DNA from: Bacillota bacterium
GTDB lineage: Bacteria > Bacillota > Negativicutes > Sporomusales > UBA7701
Direction of reading: 5' to 3'
Assembly: GCA_023415775.1 (NCBI GenBank)
Contig: JAEZJM010000019.1
Span: 1 to 64,000, forward strand
Length of the DNA: 64,000 nucleotides
This document shows positions 16,988 through 25,656 of the stretch, piece after piece (within the stretch, counting starts at the first letter, position 1; the number at the start of each line of letters is the position of its first letter). The notes under the pieces are model-generated. The model had not been told where the DNA came from and did not search any database. It worked only from the letters and a program-made list of their open reading frames with translations. The translations under genes were made by a program, and so were the position numbers.

Positions 16988-17585
16988 TGTCTTTCCTCCT
17001 GATGCCGTTAAGATAAATGGCGAACGCCTGGGAAACGTACCGTTCGTCGGAAAACTCGTTGATGGGCAAGAGCTGGCTGGCTATAGGCTTGACGATAAAG
17101 TAAAAATTCAGTATTCCGGCCAGCGAGATGGTGGCGAAGCCGAGGTCGACGCCGGGCCGGAAATCGCCGGCGGCGACGCCTTCTTCGAGCGCCTGGCGGA
17201 GAAAACGGAAGATGGGCGGGATGTATTTTTTGACGACCGCTTCGAAGGCGGCGGTGGGACTTGTCAATTCGCTGTGTACGAAGCGCAGTAGGTAGGGGCG
17301 CTGGCGGTGGACGCCGGCGACGAGCGAGGCGTAGTGGGACAGGCGCTCTACGGGTGCAATGGGTTGCATGGTCTTGATGCGTTCCAGAGCCGCGGCGATG
17401 GGCTCGAACTGGTATTCCAGCACGGCGTGGTACAGCCCTTCCTTACCGCCGAAGTGGTAGGAGACGGCAGCGACGTTGGCGCCGGCCGCCTGGGCGAGCT
17501 CGCGGACGGAGACGCCGGCGAGACCCTTGTCGGCGAATAGGGGGGTGGCAATTTCGATCAGCTTTGTGCGGGTGTCTTTTTCCAT
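16980..17585 (-). CDS. TetR family regulator, CecR/YbiH-like
   Basis: 201-aa repressor with an N-terminal helix-turn-helix (VSVRELAQAAGANVAAVSYHFGGKEGLYHAVL, in two stretches, about residues 25-56) and a C-terminal ligand domain of the CecR (YbiH) type. In E. coli CecR controls ybhGFSR, and here the regulator heads the equivalent operon, so autoregulation of the whole exporter is likely. Two AT-rich palindromes immediately upstream (17603-17631) are the probable operator. It overlaps the adaptor gene by eight bases. Confidence 0.92.
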   Translation of the reverse strand: MEKDTRTKLIEIATPLFADKGLAGVSVRELAQAAGANVAAVSYHFGGKEGLYHAVLEYQFEPIAAALERIKTMQPIAPVERLSHYASLVAGVHRQRPYLLRFVHSELTSPTAAFEAVVKKYIPPIFRFLRQALEEGVAAGDFRPGVDLGFATISLAGILNFYFIVKPIASQLLPINEFSDERYVSQAFAIYLNGIRRKDNE

Positions 17586-17602
17586 ATCGTCACCTCGTAA
17601 GC

Positions 17603-17631
17603 AAACAATTGTTTAAAACATTTGTTTTAAA
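17603..17631. promoter_or_regulatory. Probable TetR operator (two palindromes)
   Basis: AAACAATTGTTT (17603-17614) is a perfect 12-base palindrome. TTTAAAAC-ATTT-GTTTTAAA (17612-17631) is an 8-base inverted repeat overlapping it. They lie 18 bases upstream of the TetR start codon. Confidence 0.65.
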
Positions 17632-17838
17632 AATAGCATGGTGTAAGCCTGTCTGTCAAGATGTTTATGCTAGAAATTGGGAGAATATTATCGGGTTGTG
17701 CTTCCGGCCGTGAATTGCGAAGAGGTGGGAGGTTCGGGAATTATCGGCAGGGGTGCGCGGAAGGTGGTGGCGGGAGCGGTGGCGAAGAAGGACAAAGAGC
17801 AGATTTTTCGCCCCAATGCGGGACAAAAGGAGCACGGC

Positions 17839-18582
17839 ATGTGCCTGATTGCGTTTGCGTATAAAGTCCATCCCCGCTATAGTCTCATCGTCGCCGCCAA
17901 CCGGGACGAATTTTACCGCCGCCCCACCGCCCCGGCCGATTATTGGCCCGAGTGCCCCGGCATGCTGGCCGGGCGGGACCTGGAGCAGGGCGGGACGTGG
18001 CTTGGCGTGACCCGCGATGGGCGGTTCGCCGCCCTGACCAATTACCGCGACCCGGCCGCCAACCGCGCCGATGCCAGGTCGCGGGGCGAGCTGGTGCGCG
18101 ATTACCTTTGCGGAGGACTGTCGCCCCGTGAGTATCTGGAGCGGGCGAAGGCAGCCGGCGGGGATTACAACGGGTTCAATCTGCTGGCGGGCGACGCCGG
18201 TGGGCTGTGGTACTATGCCAACCGTACGGATATTGTCGCCGCGGTTGCGCCCGGCGTACACGGGCTTAGCAATCATCTGCTGGATACGCCCTGGCCGAAG
18301 GTGGTGAAGGCGAAGGCGGGGCTGGCCGCCTGCCTGACCGGCCCGGACGAAGGGCTGGCGGCGGAGCTTTTCGCGCTGCTGGCCGACGAAGCGCCCGCGC
18401 CGGACGGGGCGCTGCCGGATACGGGGGTGGGGCTGGCGTGGGAGCGGACGCTGTCGCCGGTGTTCATCGCCAGCGACGATTACGGCACCCGCGCGTCGAC
18501 GGTGGTGCTGCTGGGCTGCGGCGGGACGCGGTTCGCCGAACGGAGCTGGCCGGCGGGGACGGAGCGCGTGTATGTGTTTTAG
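17839..18582 (+). CDS. NRDE family protein (TANGO2-like)
   Basis: 247-aa protein starting MCLIAFAY with the family signature AANRDEFYRRP (residues 19-29); the Cys at position 2 and the NRDE motif suggest an N-terminal nucleophile-like fold. TANGO2-family proteins have been linked to haem trafficking in eukaryotes; the bacterial role is unsettled. ATG 17839 has AAAGGAG upstream; the longer open frame covers the divergent promoter region and is not used. It is transcribed away from the TetR operon. Confidence 0.9.
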   Translation: MCLIAFAYKVHPRYSLIVAANRDEFYRRPTAPADYWPECPGMLAGRDLEQGGTWLGVTRDGRFAALTNYRDPAANRADARSRGELVRDYLCGGLSPREYLERAKAAGGDYNGFNLLAGDAGGLWYYANRTDIVAAVAPGVHGLSNHLLDTPWPKVVKAKAGLAACLTGPDEGLAAELFALLADEAPAPDGALPDTGVGLAWERTLSPVFIASDDYGTRASTVVLLGCGGTRFAERSWPAGTERVYVF

Positions 18583-18587
18583 GAAGG

Positions 18588-18617
18588 AAAACCGCGGCTT
18601 TTCGGCCGCGGTTTTTT
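18588..18617 (+). terminator. Terminator after the NRDE gene
   Basis: Stem AAAACCGCGG / CCGCGGTTTT with loop CTTTTCGG and T6, five bases after the stop codon. Confidence 0.88.
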
Positions 18618-18694
18618 CGTCGGGACGGGAGAATTGTTTTGCGGCGGCGGCGCAAGCTAAAACGAAGTGGCGAATTGGTACGCGGGAGGACGCG

Positions 18695-19309
18695 ATGCTG
18701 AAGGAGCGCTGGAGCGAACTGGCGGCGAGAATCGGCGGCGCCGGCGACGGGGCCGGGGAGGTTTATGAGGCGGTGGCCGGCGCGTACGGGAGCGGGGCGC
18801 GGTTTTACCACGGGATGGATCATCTGCGGCGCTGCCTGGCCGAACTGGCCGCGGCCGCCGGCCTGGCCGCCGCCCCTGATGAGGTCGAGTATGCCCTGTG
18901 GATGCACGACCTGGTGTGCGAGCCCGGCAGCCCGGCCAACGAGACAATCAGCGCCGCCGCCGGACGTCATTTTGCGCTGCGGCTGGGTGCGCCGCCAATC
19001 TTCGCCGACCGTGCCGCGGCCCTCATCCTCGCGACTCGCCACGACCGGCCGCCGGCGGACGGCGATATCGCGCTGCTGCTCGATATCGACCTGGCGGTGC
19101 TGGGCGACCCGTGGCCGGCGTTCGTCGCCTACGAAGCGGGTATCAGGCGCGAGTACGCGTATGTGGCGGCCCCGCTTTACGTCCGGCGGCGACGGGCGTT
19201 TCTCCGCGCGCTGCTGGCCAGGGAGAGCATTTTCCGCACCGCCTTATTCCGGGGGCGCTGCGAGGGAACGGCCAGGCGCAACATGGAACGCCTGCTGGCG
19301 GCGTTGTGA
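18695..19309 (+). CDS. Predicted HD-superfamily metal-dependent phosphohydrolase (COG4339-like)
   Basis: 204-aa protein with the HD-like pattern YHGMDHLRRCL (about residues 32-42), ALWMHDLVCEPG (about 66-77) and NETISA, followed by ATRHDR and LLLDIDLAVLG (about 130). These resemble the predicted HD metal-dependent phosphohydrolases of COG4339. Substrate is unknown. ATG 18695 has CGGGAGGA upstream; the longer frame overlaps the terminator of the preceding gene. The following flavodiiron gene begins 82 bases later with its own ribosome site. Confidence 0.8.
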   Translation: MLKERWSELAARIGGAGDGAGEVYEAVAGAYGSGARFYHGMDHLRRCLAELAAAAGLAAAPDEVEYALWMHDLVCEPGSPANETISAAAGRHFALRLGAPPIFADRAAALILATRHDRPPADGDIALLLDIDLAVLGDPWPAFVAYEAGIRREYAYVAAPLYVRRRRAFLRALLARESIFRTALFRGRCEGTARRNMERLLAAL

Positions 19310-19391
19310 CGCGGAAATAATTCCAGCAGGAGCGGCGGAGCAGGGTGACGAAATAGTGTGTTGCGACATATTTCCAGGAGGCGAGGTACAA

Positions 19392-20579
19392 ATGGGTTTT
19401 AAGTTGAAGGATAACATTACCTGGGTGGGCAAGGTCGACTGGGAGCTCCGCCGCTTCCACGGCGAGGAGTACCATACCCAGCGGGGCTCGAGTTACAATT
19501 CCTATTTGGTCAGGGACGAGAAGACGGTGTTGATCGACACTGTCTGGGCGCCGTTCGCCAAGGAGTTCGTCGCCAACCTCAAGAACGAGATCGATCTGAA
19601 GAAAATCGATTATATCGTCGCCTGCCACGGCGAGGTCGACCACAGCGGCGCGCTGCCCGAACTTATGCGGGAGATACCCGGCACGCCCATTTATTGTACG
19701 GCCAACGCGGTGAAGTCGATCAAGGGACAGTACCACCAGGACTGGGATTTCAGGACGGTGAAGACGGGCGAGAGGCTTAGCCTCGGTTCGGAGGAGCTTG
19801 TGTTCATCGAGGCGCCGATGCTGCACTGGCCGGACAGCATGTTCTGCTACCTGACGGGCGACGCGGTTCTGTTCAGCAACGACGCTTTCGGCCAGCACTA
19901 CGCGTCGGAAAAGATGTTCAACGATCTTGTCGATCAGGCCGAGCTTTATCAGGAGGCGCTGAAGTATTACGCCAATATCCTCACACCGTTCAGCAAGCTG
20001 GTGGACAAGAAAATCAAAGAGGTGGTGGGCCTCGGTCTGCCGGTGGCGATGATCGCGCCGAGCCACGGCATAATCTGGCGGGACAACCCCCTGCAGATTG
20101 TGGAGAAATACGCCGGGTGGGCGGCCGACTACCAGGAGAACCAGATAACGATTATTTACGATACGATGTGGAACGGCACCCGCCGCATGGCCGAGGCGAT
20201 CGCCCAGGGCATCCGCGAGGCCGATCCGGCGGTGACGGTGAAGCTTTTCAATTCGGCCCGCTCTGACAAGACGGGCATCATCGGCGAGGTTTTCAAGTCC
20301 AAGGCGATCGTTGTCGGCTCGCCGACGGTCAACAAAGGGGTGTTGTCGTCGGTCGCCGGGATAATGGAGGAGATCAGGGGCCTGGGGTTCAAAAACAAGA
20401 AGGCGGCGGCGTTCGGTGCATACGGCTGGAGCGGCGAAGCGATCAAGCTCATCGGCGAGGAGCTCCAGAAGGGCGGCTTCGCCTTGGTGGGCGACGGCCA
20501 GCGGGAGCTGTGGTATCCGGGCGACGAGGCGCTCGCTAACTGCGGGCAATTTGGCCGCGAACTGGCGGCCAAGCTGTAG
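19392..20579 (+). CDS. Flavodiiron protein (A-type flavoprotein, O2/NO reductase)
   Basis: 395-aa protein that reduces O2 to water and/or NO to N2O, protecting anaerobes. The N-terminal metallo-beta-lactamase-like domain (about residues 1-245) carries the di-iron ligands HGEVDH (about 79-84), a later His in MLHWPDSM and an Asp in SNDAFG. The C-terminal flavodoxin domain (about 250-395) has the FMN loop YDTMWNGTRRMAEAI. There is no fused rubredoxin or NADH module, so an external donor is needed. ATG 19392 follows CCAGGAGGCGAGG. Confidence 0.94.
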   Translation: MGFKLKDNITWVGKVDWELRRFHGEEYHTQRGSSYNSYLVRDEKTVLIDTVWAPFAKEFVANLKNEIDLKKIDYIVACHGEVDHSGALPELMREIPGTPIYCTANAVKSIKGQYHQDWDFRTVKTGERLSLGSEELVFIEAPMLHWPDSMFCYLTGDAVLFSNDAFGQHYASEKMFNDLVDQAELYQEALKYYANILTPFSKLVDKKIKEVVGLGLPVAMIAPSHGIIWRDNPLQIVEKYAGWAADYQENQITIIYDTMWNGTRRMAEAIAQGIREADPAVTVKLFNSARSDKTGIIGEVFKSKAIVVGSPTVNKGVLSSVAGIMEEIRGLGFKNKKAAAFGAYGWSGEAIKLIGEELQKGGFALVGDGQRELWYPGDEALANCGQFGRELAAKL

Positions 20580-20636
20580 CTGCGAAGCCTTCCACAGTCT
20601 GAGTTCGTTGGTGTTCGGGAGACGGAAAAATTCCGC

Positions 20637-20664
20637 TTGCACTTTCGGGGGATTGTGTTAAAAT
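20637..20664 (+). promoter_or_regulatory. Promoter of the lysine/ornithine decarboxylase
   Basis: TTGCAC (20637-20642), a 16-base spacer, TG one base before TAAAAT (20659-20664). The start near 20671 leaves a ~120-base leader. Confidence 0.7.
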
Positions 20665-20694
20665 CATAGCGTATGTTTCATGGGTATCGGACGG

Positions 20695-20766
20695 AGAACC
20701 CGACTTTGGCCGGGCACATGGGCGGGAGTCCGGGTTCTTCAGTCTGCGGAAATCGACGATTTCCGC
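20695..20766 (+). ncRNA. Candidate structured leader of the decarboxylase
   Basis: Two stems: AGAACCCG (20695-20702) with CGGGTTCT (20731-20738), extended inward by ACT/AGT after one bulged C, closing a G-rich loop of ~20 bases; then a perfect GCGGAAATC-GAC-GATTTCCGC hairpin (20746-20766). There is no U-run, so translation-level control is more likely than termination. It does not match the lysine riboswitch or another class I know. Confidence 0.4.
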
Positions 20767-20793
20767 TAGGACCAGAAAGGCGGGGTGATTGAC

Positions 20794-21939
20794 ATGCAAT
20801 CCTATTTTAAGCTCACCCGTTCGGCGGCCGAGTCGCTGGCGGAAAAGTACGGCACACCGCTGTTGGTCCTGTCGCTCGACCAGGTGAGGGCCAACTACCG
20901 GTTCCTCACCGAGCACCTCCCCGGAGTAAAGGTCCATTATGCCGTGAAGGCTAACCCCGAGAAGCGGCTGGTGACGGCGCTGGCGGACGAGGGCTCGTGC
21001 TTCGATGTAGCTTCCGACGGCGAAATGCTCGAACTGGCGGCGATGGGCGTGGCTCCAGATCGCATCATATACGCCAACCCGATCAAGACGGCCAGCGGCC
21101 TGGCGGTTGCCCGCCGCACCGGCGTCAACAAGTTCACGTTCGACAGCGAAAACGAGATTGCCCGTATCGCCCGGGCAATTCCCGGCGGCACGGTGCTGCT
21201 GAGGATTCGGGTGGACAACCCGCAGGCGTTGGTCGATCTCAATAAGAAGTTCGGCGCACCGCCTGAGGACGCTCTCCGCCTGCTCAGGCTGGCCCGCGAG
21301 CAGGGACTGGACGTAGCGGGGCTGTGTTTCCACGTCGGCAGCCAGTCGACGAGCGCCAAGGCGTACACCGAGGCTATCCGGGTCTGCCGGCGGCTGGCCG
21401 ACGCCGCGGCGGCGGACGGGTTTAAGCTGCGCTTTCTCGATATTGGCGGCGGGTTCCCCATTCCAACTCCGCAGGAGAATGTGGACGTGGCGGCGATGCT
21501 GGCCGAGATCCGGGCGGCTCTGGCCGCTTTCCCGGACACCGAGATATGGAGCGAACCGGGCCGGTTTATCTGCGGCACGGCCGTCAACCTTATCACGCGC
21601 GTGATCGGCGTTCAGACCCGCAACAACCAGCAGTGGTATTTTCTCGACGAGGGGCTGTACGGGACCTTCTCAGGGGTAATCTTCGATCATTGGGATTTCG
21701 CCCTGGAAACTTTCCGCGAGGGCAAACAGATTGCCGCCACTTTCGCCGGGCCGAGCTGCGATTCGTTTGACGTGATGTTCCGCGATAAGCCGACGGCGCC
21801 GCTGGCGGTGGACGACCTCATTCTGGTGCCGAACTGCGGCGCGTACACATCGGCGTCGGCGACGACTTTCAACGGTTTCGCCAAGGCCAACATCCTCGTC
21901 TGGGAGGAACTGCGGGCCGAGCTGGCGGCGACGGTGTAG
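20794..21939 (+). CDS. Lysine/ornithine decarboxylase, fold III PLP enzyme
   Basis: 381-aa alanine-racemase-fold decarboxylase, colinear as I recall it with the Selenomonas ruminantium lysine/ornithine decarboxylase that supplies cadaverine for its peptidoglycan. Marks are VHYAVKANPE (PLP Lys near residue 49), FHVGSQS, DIGGGFPIP, EPGRFICGTAVNL, FAGPSCDSFDV (catalytic Cys near 328) and CGAYTSASAT. ATG 20794 is preferred; GTG 20785 is too close to its ribosome site. Choice between lysine and ornithine cannot be read with certainty. The product could be cadaverine or putrescine for envelope or general polyamine use. Confidence 0.88.
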   Translation: MQSYFKLTRSAAESLAEKYGTPLLVLSLDQVRANYRFLTEHLPGVKVHYAVKANPEKRLVTALADEGSCFDVASDGEMLELAAMGVAPDRIIYANPIKTASGLAVARRTGVNKFTFDSENEIARIARAIPGGTVLLRIRVDNPQALVDLNKKFGAPPEDALRLLRLAREQGLDVAGLCFHVGSQSTSAKAYTEAIRVCRRLADAAAADGFKLRFLDIGGGFPIPTPQENVDVAAMLAEIRAALAAFPDTEIWSEPGRFICGTAVNLITRVIGVQTRNNQQWYFLDEGLYGTFSGVIFDHWDFALETFREGKQIAATFAGPSCDSFDVMFRDKPTAPLAVDDLILVPNCGAYTSASATTFNGFAKANILVWEELRAELAATV

Positions 21940-21950
21940 TTTCTGATATT

Positions 21951-21985
21951 AAAAGGGGTGGGCTAAAAGCTCGCCTCTTTTTTGT
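21951..21985 (+). terminator. Terminator after the decarboxylase
   Basis: A 13-base stem (AAAAGGGGTGGGC / GCTCGCCTCTTTT, three G-U pairs) with a TAAAA loop and a T run. Confidence 0.8.
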
Positions 21986-22121
21986 GTTTGTTTCGGGACT
22001 TATCGCTGAACCGCAAAGGGTTTTGCGGGCACAGGTGCTGGCCTTCCCGCCATAGCGAGTCTAGCCTGCGGCGGTAAATATTTCCGCGGCATAAAGGAGT
22101 CGGGCGGGCGGAGAAGAATAT

Positions 22122-22157
22122 ATCGGTAGCACCGATGAGGGCGGTACGCTACGCCCG
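22122..22157 (+). promoter_or_regulatory. Hairpins in the corA leader
   Basis: ATCGGT-AGC-ACCGAT (22122-22136) and GGGCG/CGCCC (22139-22156) stand just before the corA ribosome site. They could fold in the mRNA; neither looks like the M-box magnesium riboswitch. Confidence 0.3.
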
Positions 22158-22174
22158 CCGCGAGGAGGCTGAGG

Positions 22175-23239
22175 ATGACCAGGAAGAAGAAGTACGGCAT
22201 GGCCGGCAAGGCGGGTCTGCCGCCAGAGTCGCTCGTTCATGTGGGCCGCGATTACGGCGCGGCCGCAAAGGTGACGGTGCTGGACTACGACGCCGCCGGC
22301 GCCCGCGAGCGGGCCGCCGATGACGTCACGGGGCTGGCGGCTTTCCGGTCGGCGGATACGGTGACGTGGATAAGCGTGGACGGGCTCCATAACGTCGGCC
22401 TGATCGAGAAGATCGGCGCTGCGTTCGCCATCCATCCGCTGGTGCTGGAGGATATTCTCAACACCCACCAGCGCCCCAAGCAGGAGGATTATGGCGATTA
22501 CCTTTATATTGTGCTGCAGGCGTTCGTCCTTGAGCAGGACGGTACGCTGGGCGGCGAGCAGGTAAGCCTGATCGTCGGCGACGGGTATGTGCTTTCGTTC
22601 CAGGAGAGCGACCGGGAGCTTTTCAAGGCGGTCCGCGAGCGGATCAACGGCGGCAAGGGCCGCATCCGGCGCGGGGGCGCCGATTATCTGGCGTATTCGC
22701 TGATCGATACTGTCGTCGACAATTATTTTGTGGTCCTCGAAGACCTCGGGGAGCGGCTTGAAGATTTGGAGGATAACCTCGTAACCCGGCCGGGGGAGGG
22801 GACGCTGCAGGACATCCACTTCCTCAAACGGGAGATGCTTTATTTCCGCAAGGCGCTGTGGCCGCTGCGCGAGGTCATCGGCGCGCTGAGCCGCGGCGAG
22901 TCGCCGCTGATCCGGCAGGCCAACCTGCCGTATTTCCGCGACGCTTACGATCATACCATTCAGGTCATTGATACGCTCGAGACCTACCGCGATATCCTGT
23001 CCGGGATGCTGGACATCTATCTGTCGAGTATCAGCAACAGGCTGAACGAGATTATGAAGGTGCTGACGATCATCTCGACCATCTTTATCCCGCTGACGTT
23101 CCTCGCCGGGGTTTACGGGATGAATTTCAAGTATATGCCGGAGCTGGAATGGGAGTACGGCTATCCGGCGGTGTGGGCGGTGATGATCTTGGCGGGGCTG
23201 GTGATGTTGCGCTTTTTCCGCAAACGAAGGTGGTTATAA
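22175..23239 (+). CDS. corA: CorA family divalent metal (Mg2+/Co2+) transporter
   Basis: 354-aa channel protein. The N-terminal two-thirds is the cytoplasmic funnel domain; the C-terminus has two membrane helices (about residues 295-315 and 326-346) separated by the selectivity motif YGMNF and an acidic loop (MPELEWEYGYP). It ends in the usual basic tail RFFRKRRWL. ATG 22175 follows GAGGCTGAGG. It is monocistronic, with a leader holding two hairpins and a clean terminator downstream. Confidence 0.95.
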   Translation: MTRKKKYGMAGKAGLPPESLVHVGRDYGAAAKVTVLDYDAAGARERAADDVTGLAAFRSADTVTWISVDGLHNVGLIEKIGAAFAIHPLVLEDILNTHQRPKQEDYGDYLYIVLQAFVLEQDGTLGGEQVSLIVGDGYVLSFQESDRELFKAVRERINGGKGRIRRGGADYLAYSLIDTVVDNYFVVLEDLGERLEDLEDNLVTRPGEGTLQDIHFLKREMLYFRKALWPLREVIGALSRGESPLIRQANLPYFRDAYDHTIQVIDTLETYRDILSGMLDIYLSSISNRLNEIMKVLTIISTIFIPLTFLAGVYGMNFKYMPELEWEYGYPAVWAVMILAGLVMLRFFRKRRWL

Positions 23240-23258
23240 TAATTGCAGGAAGTGTTAT

Positions 23259-23289
23259 GGACGGTCCGGAAGGACCGTCCTCGTTTTTT
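23259..23289 (+). terminator. Terminator after corA
   Basis: Perfect stem GGACGGTCC-GGAA-GGACCGTCC followed by TCG and T6. Confidence 0.9.
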
Positions 23290-23462
23290 AGGGCAGTGTG
23301 GCTAGACGATGTTTTTCAACAGCCTGCCTGGTAGGTGGGTCCGTGGTCCCATAAAAACGAGACTGCCGCGGTCGCCGGTTTAAGGCAATGGTCGGATGAG
23401 GCGGCGGAGGGTTTGCGCTACAATTAAAGCATGGCAGCAGTGGAACCATTGGAGGGAAAGAC

Positions 23463-24299
23463 GTGAAGAAGTTATCGACCAAAGGGCTGGTTGTTATCGC
23501 CCTGGTTTTCAGTTTGTTGGCGGCCGTACTCGTCTATAGCTATCTGCAGAGCCTGGCAGCCCGGACCGTCAAGCCGGGGGTGCCGGTGGTGGTGGCTAAG
23601 GCCGACATCCCGCCGAAAACGCAAATAAGCGCCGAAATGCTTAAGGTGATGAACGTGCCGGCCGAATATATCCAGCCCGGGGCTCTTCAGGATATCAACA
23701 AGGCGGTCGGTGTGGTGGCCCGCGAGCAGATCGTCGCCGGTGAGCAGATCACCCAGCGCCGGCTTTTCATCGAGGGCAAGTCGGGCACCTTTTCCGGCAT
23801 TATCCCCAAGGATAAGCGGGCGGTAACGGTGGCGGTGACGGAGGTCACCGGCGTGGCCGGGATGGTGAAACCAGGGGATTTTGTCGATATTATCGTGACT
23901 TTCGATCCCAATACCGTCGGTGAGCATCTCAGTCAGATATTCCTGCAGAATGTGAAGGTGCTGGCGTTTAACCGCGAGACCGAGGCGGGCTCTGCCGACG
24001 GCGGCGCCAAAAAGGAGACGGCCGTCAAGATGACCGTGACGCTGGCGGTTTCTCCCGAAGAGGCTACCCGGCTGGCGGTGGCTGACGAGAAGGGCAAGAT
24101 CCGGTTGGCGCTACGGCCTTACTTGCCGGGCGAGGGGGTTGTTGTCGCCAACGCGCTGAAGCCTCGGGACATCGTGAATGCCTCCGGCCCCACGGCGCCC
24201 GCGCAGGGAGCGGCCAGCCCGCCGTCCGCGCCGGCGCCGGCGGCCAAGGGGATTCAGGTTATCCGCGGGACGAAAACGGAAATGGTCCCGGTCAACTGA
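23463..24299 (+). CDS. cpaB: Flp pilus assembly protein CpaB/RcpC
   Basis: 278-aa Tad-pilus protein with an N-terminal signal/anchor (GLVVIALVFSLLAAVLVYSYL), a SAF-like domain (VPVVVAKADIPPKTQISAEM, about residues 38-57) and the RcpC domain with KRAVTVAVTEVTGVAGMVKPGDFVD. The C-terminal ~40 residues are Pro/Ala-rich and disordered. It begins at GTG 23463 after TTGGAGGGAAAG. First gene of the Tad locus, followed 19 bases later by the secretin gene; a possible -10 box (TACAAT, about 23420) lies upstream. Confidence 0.92.
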   Translation: MKKLSTKGLVVIALVFSLLAAVLVYSYLQSLAARTVKPGVPVVVAKADIPPKTQISAEMLKVMNVPAEYIQPGALQDINKAVGVVAREQIVAGEQITQRRLFIEGKSGTFSGIIPKDKRAVTVAVTEVTGVAGMVKPGDFVDIIVTFDPNTVGEHLSQIFLQNVKVLAFNRETEAGSADGGAKKETAVKMTVTLAVSPEEATRLAVADEKGKIRLALRPYLPGEGVVVANALKPRDIVNASGPTAPAQGAASPPSAPAPAAKGIQVIRGTKTEMVPVN

Positions 24300-24318
24300 G
24301 GCCGGCGGAGGTTATATA

Positions 24319-25656
24319 ATGAAGAGCGTAACTGTGAAGGTAATAGCGTTGATGATGCTCTGCCTGCTGCTGCAGGCGACGCCGGCGGCGGCCAACCAGA
24401 AAATAGCGGTGGCGGTCAATCAGTCCCAGATCGTTTTGGTTAGCGGTTTGGAGCGGGTGGCGGTGGCCAATCCGGAGGTGGCCGACGTTATCGTGGTGTC
24501 CGGGTTAGAGATGGTGGTGGTCGGCAAGCAGCCAGGGGTGACGACGCTCCATACGTGGTCTGCGGCCGGACGGGCGAGCTACGATGTGGAGGTCGGCACC
24601 AACGACACGCAAATCGCCAACGATATCAAGGCTATCCTTGGATACGCCGACATCCGGGTGAGCAAGGTCGGCAAGAGCGTCATCCTCGAGGGCGGCGTCA
24701 ACGACCAGTACCAGAAGATGCGGGCCGAGAAGGTGGCCGGGGCGTACGGCGAAAAGGTGGTCAACCTGCTGGAGATCGTCCGGCCGGTGCAGGTGAAGAT
24801 CGAAGCCAAGGTGATTGAGATAAACCGCAACAAGACGGACAACCTGGGGATCAAGTGGGGCAACAGCACAACCGCGCCGGGTTCGTTCCATGTCGGCCAG
24901 ACGCCGATGAGCGAGTGGAAGGCGAAGTACAATAGCGCGCCAGAGGGAAACGCCTGGAATAATGCTCTTATCGACTCCAAGCCGTACGGCAAGAGTTGGG
25001 GCGGCTACGGTGGCTACTGGGACATCAACGCCCAACTGGACGCGCTGATCGCGCAGGGGTTGGCCAAGATACTCTCCCAGCCGAACGTTATTACCCTCAG
25101 CGGCGAGAAGGCCAGCATCCTCGTGGGAGGCGAAATCCCCATCCCGGTGACGGTGCAGAACGGCGCGGTGACGGTGGAGTGGAAGGAATTCGGCATAAAA
25201 CTGGAGATCCAGCCCGAGGTCAACAGCGAGGGGCTGATAAACAGCAAAATCAAGGCCGAGGTAAGTACGGTGGACTGGAGCAACAGCCATAAGATCAGCA
25301 TCAGTGCAAATTTCCAGATCCCGCCGATCAACACGCGGAAGGCGGAGGCGGCCATCGCCCTGTCGTCGGGCCAGACGATGGCTCTTGGCGGCCTGTTAGC
25401 GAGCGAAACGAGCAAAGATGTGACCAAAATTCCGGGGCTGGCCGATATCCCCATTCTTGGCAAACTGTTCACAAGCACGTCGTTCAGGCGTTCCGAGACC
25501 GAGCTGGTCATTCTCATCACGCCGACGATCGTCAATCCGCAGGAGTACGTGCCCAGTATGACCCCGGAGATGAAGGATTTCGTCAAGGAAGATCCGGTGA
25601 AGGAAAGCGTCAAGCAGAATGTGCCGGGAGGTAAGCAAAATGGCGGCAAAAATTAG
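24319..25656 (+). CDS. cpaC: Tad pilus secretin CpaC/RcpA
   Basis: 445-aa outer-membrane secretin monomer with a Sec signal peptide (MKSVTVKVIALMMLCLLL.., cleavage near ATPAAA-NQ). It has an N-terminal pilus-formation domain (about residues 25-100), a BON-like region and the secretin core (about 240-410) ending in LVILITPTIVNP. A secretin requires an outer membrane, supporting a diderm Bacillota host. It overlaps cpaE by 17 bases. Start ATG 24319 is preceded by CGGAGG. Confidence 0.93.
   Translation: MKSVTVKVIALMMLCLLLQATPAAANQKIAVAVNQSQIVLVSGLERVAVANPEVADVIVVSGLEMVVVGKQPGVTTLHTWSAAGRASYDVEVGTNDTQIANDIKAILGYADIRVSKVGKSVILEGGVNDQYQKMRAEKVAGAYGEKVVNLLEIVRPVQVKIEAKVIEINRNKTDNLGIKWGNSTTAPGSFHVGQTPMSEWKAKYNSAPEGNAWNNALIDSKPYGKSWGGYGGYWDINAQLDALIAQGLAKILSQPNVITLSGEKASILVGGEIPIPVTVQNGAVTVEWKEFGIKLEIQPEVNSEGLINSKIKAEVSTVDWSNSHKISISANFQIPPINTRKAEAAIALSSGQTMALGGLLASETSKDVTKIPGLADIPILGKLFTSTSFRRSETELVILITPTIVNPQEYVPSMTPEMKDFVKEDPVKESVKQNVPGGKQNGGKN

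Noticed and set aside
17661..17864. Plus-strand frame in the TetR-NRDE intergenic region
   Set aside because: It overlaps the NRDE start, lacks a ribosome site and has low-complexity Gly/Arg content.
20671..20793. Lysine riboswitch upstream of the decarboxylase
   Set aside because: Too short, and the five-helix lysine core with its conserved loops is not present.
22000..22174. M-box magnesium riboswitch upstream of corA
   Set aside because: Two hairpins are present but the conserved M-box sequences and length are not.
23290..23462. A c-di-GMP riboswitch upstream of cpaB
   Set aside because: The region has GGTAGGTGGG-like bases but lacks the conserved GEMM core elements and pairing.
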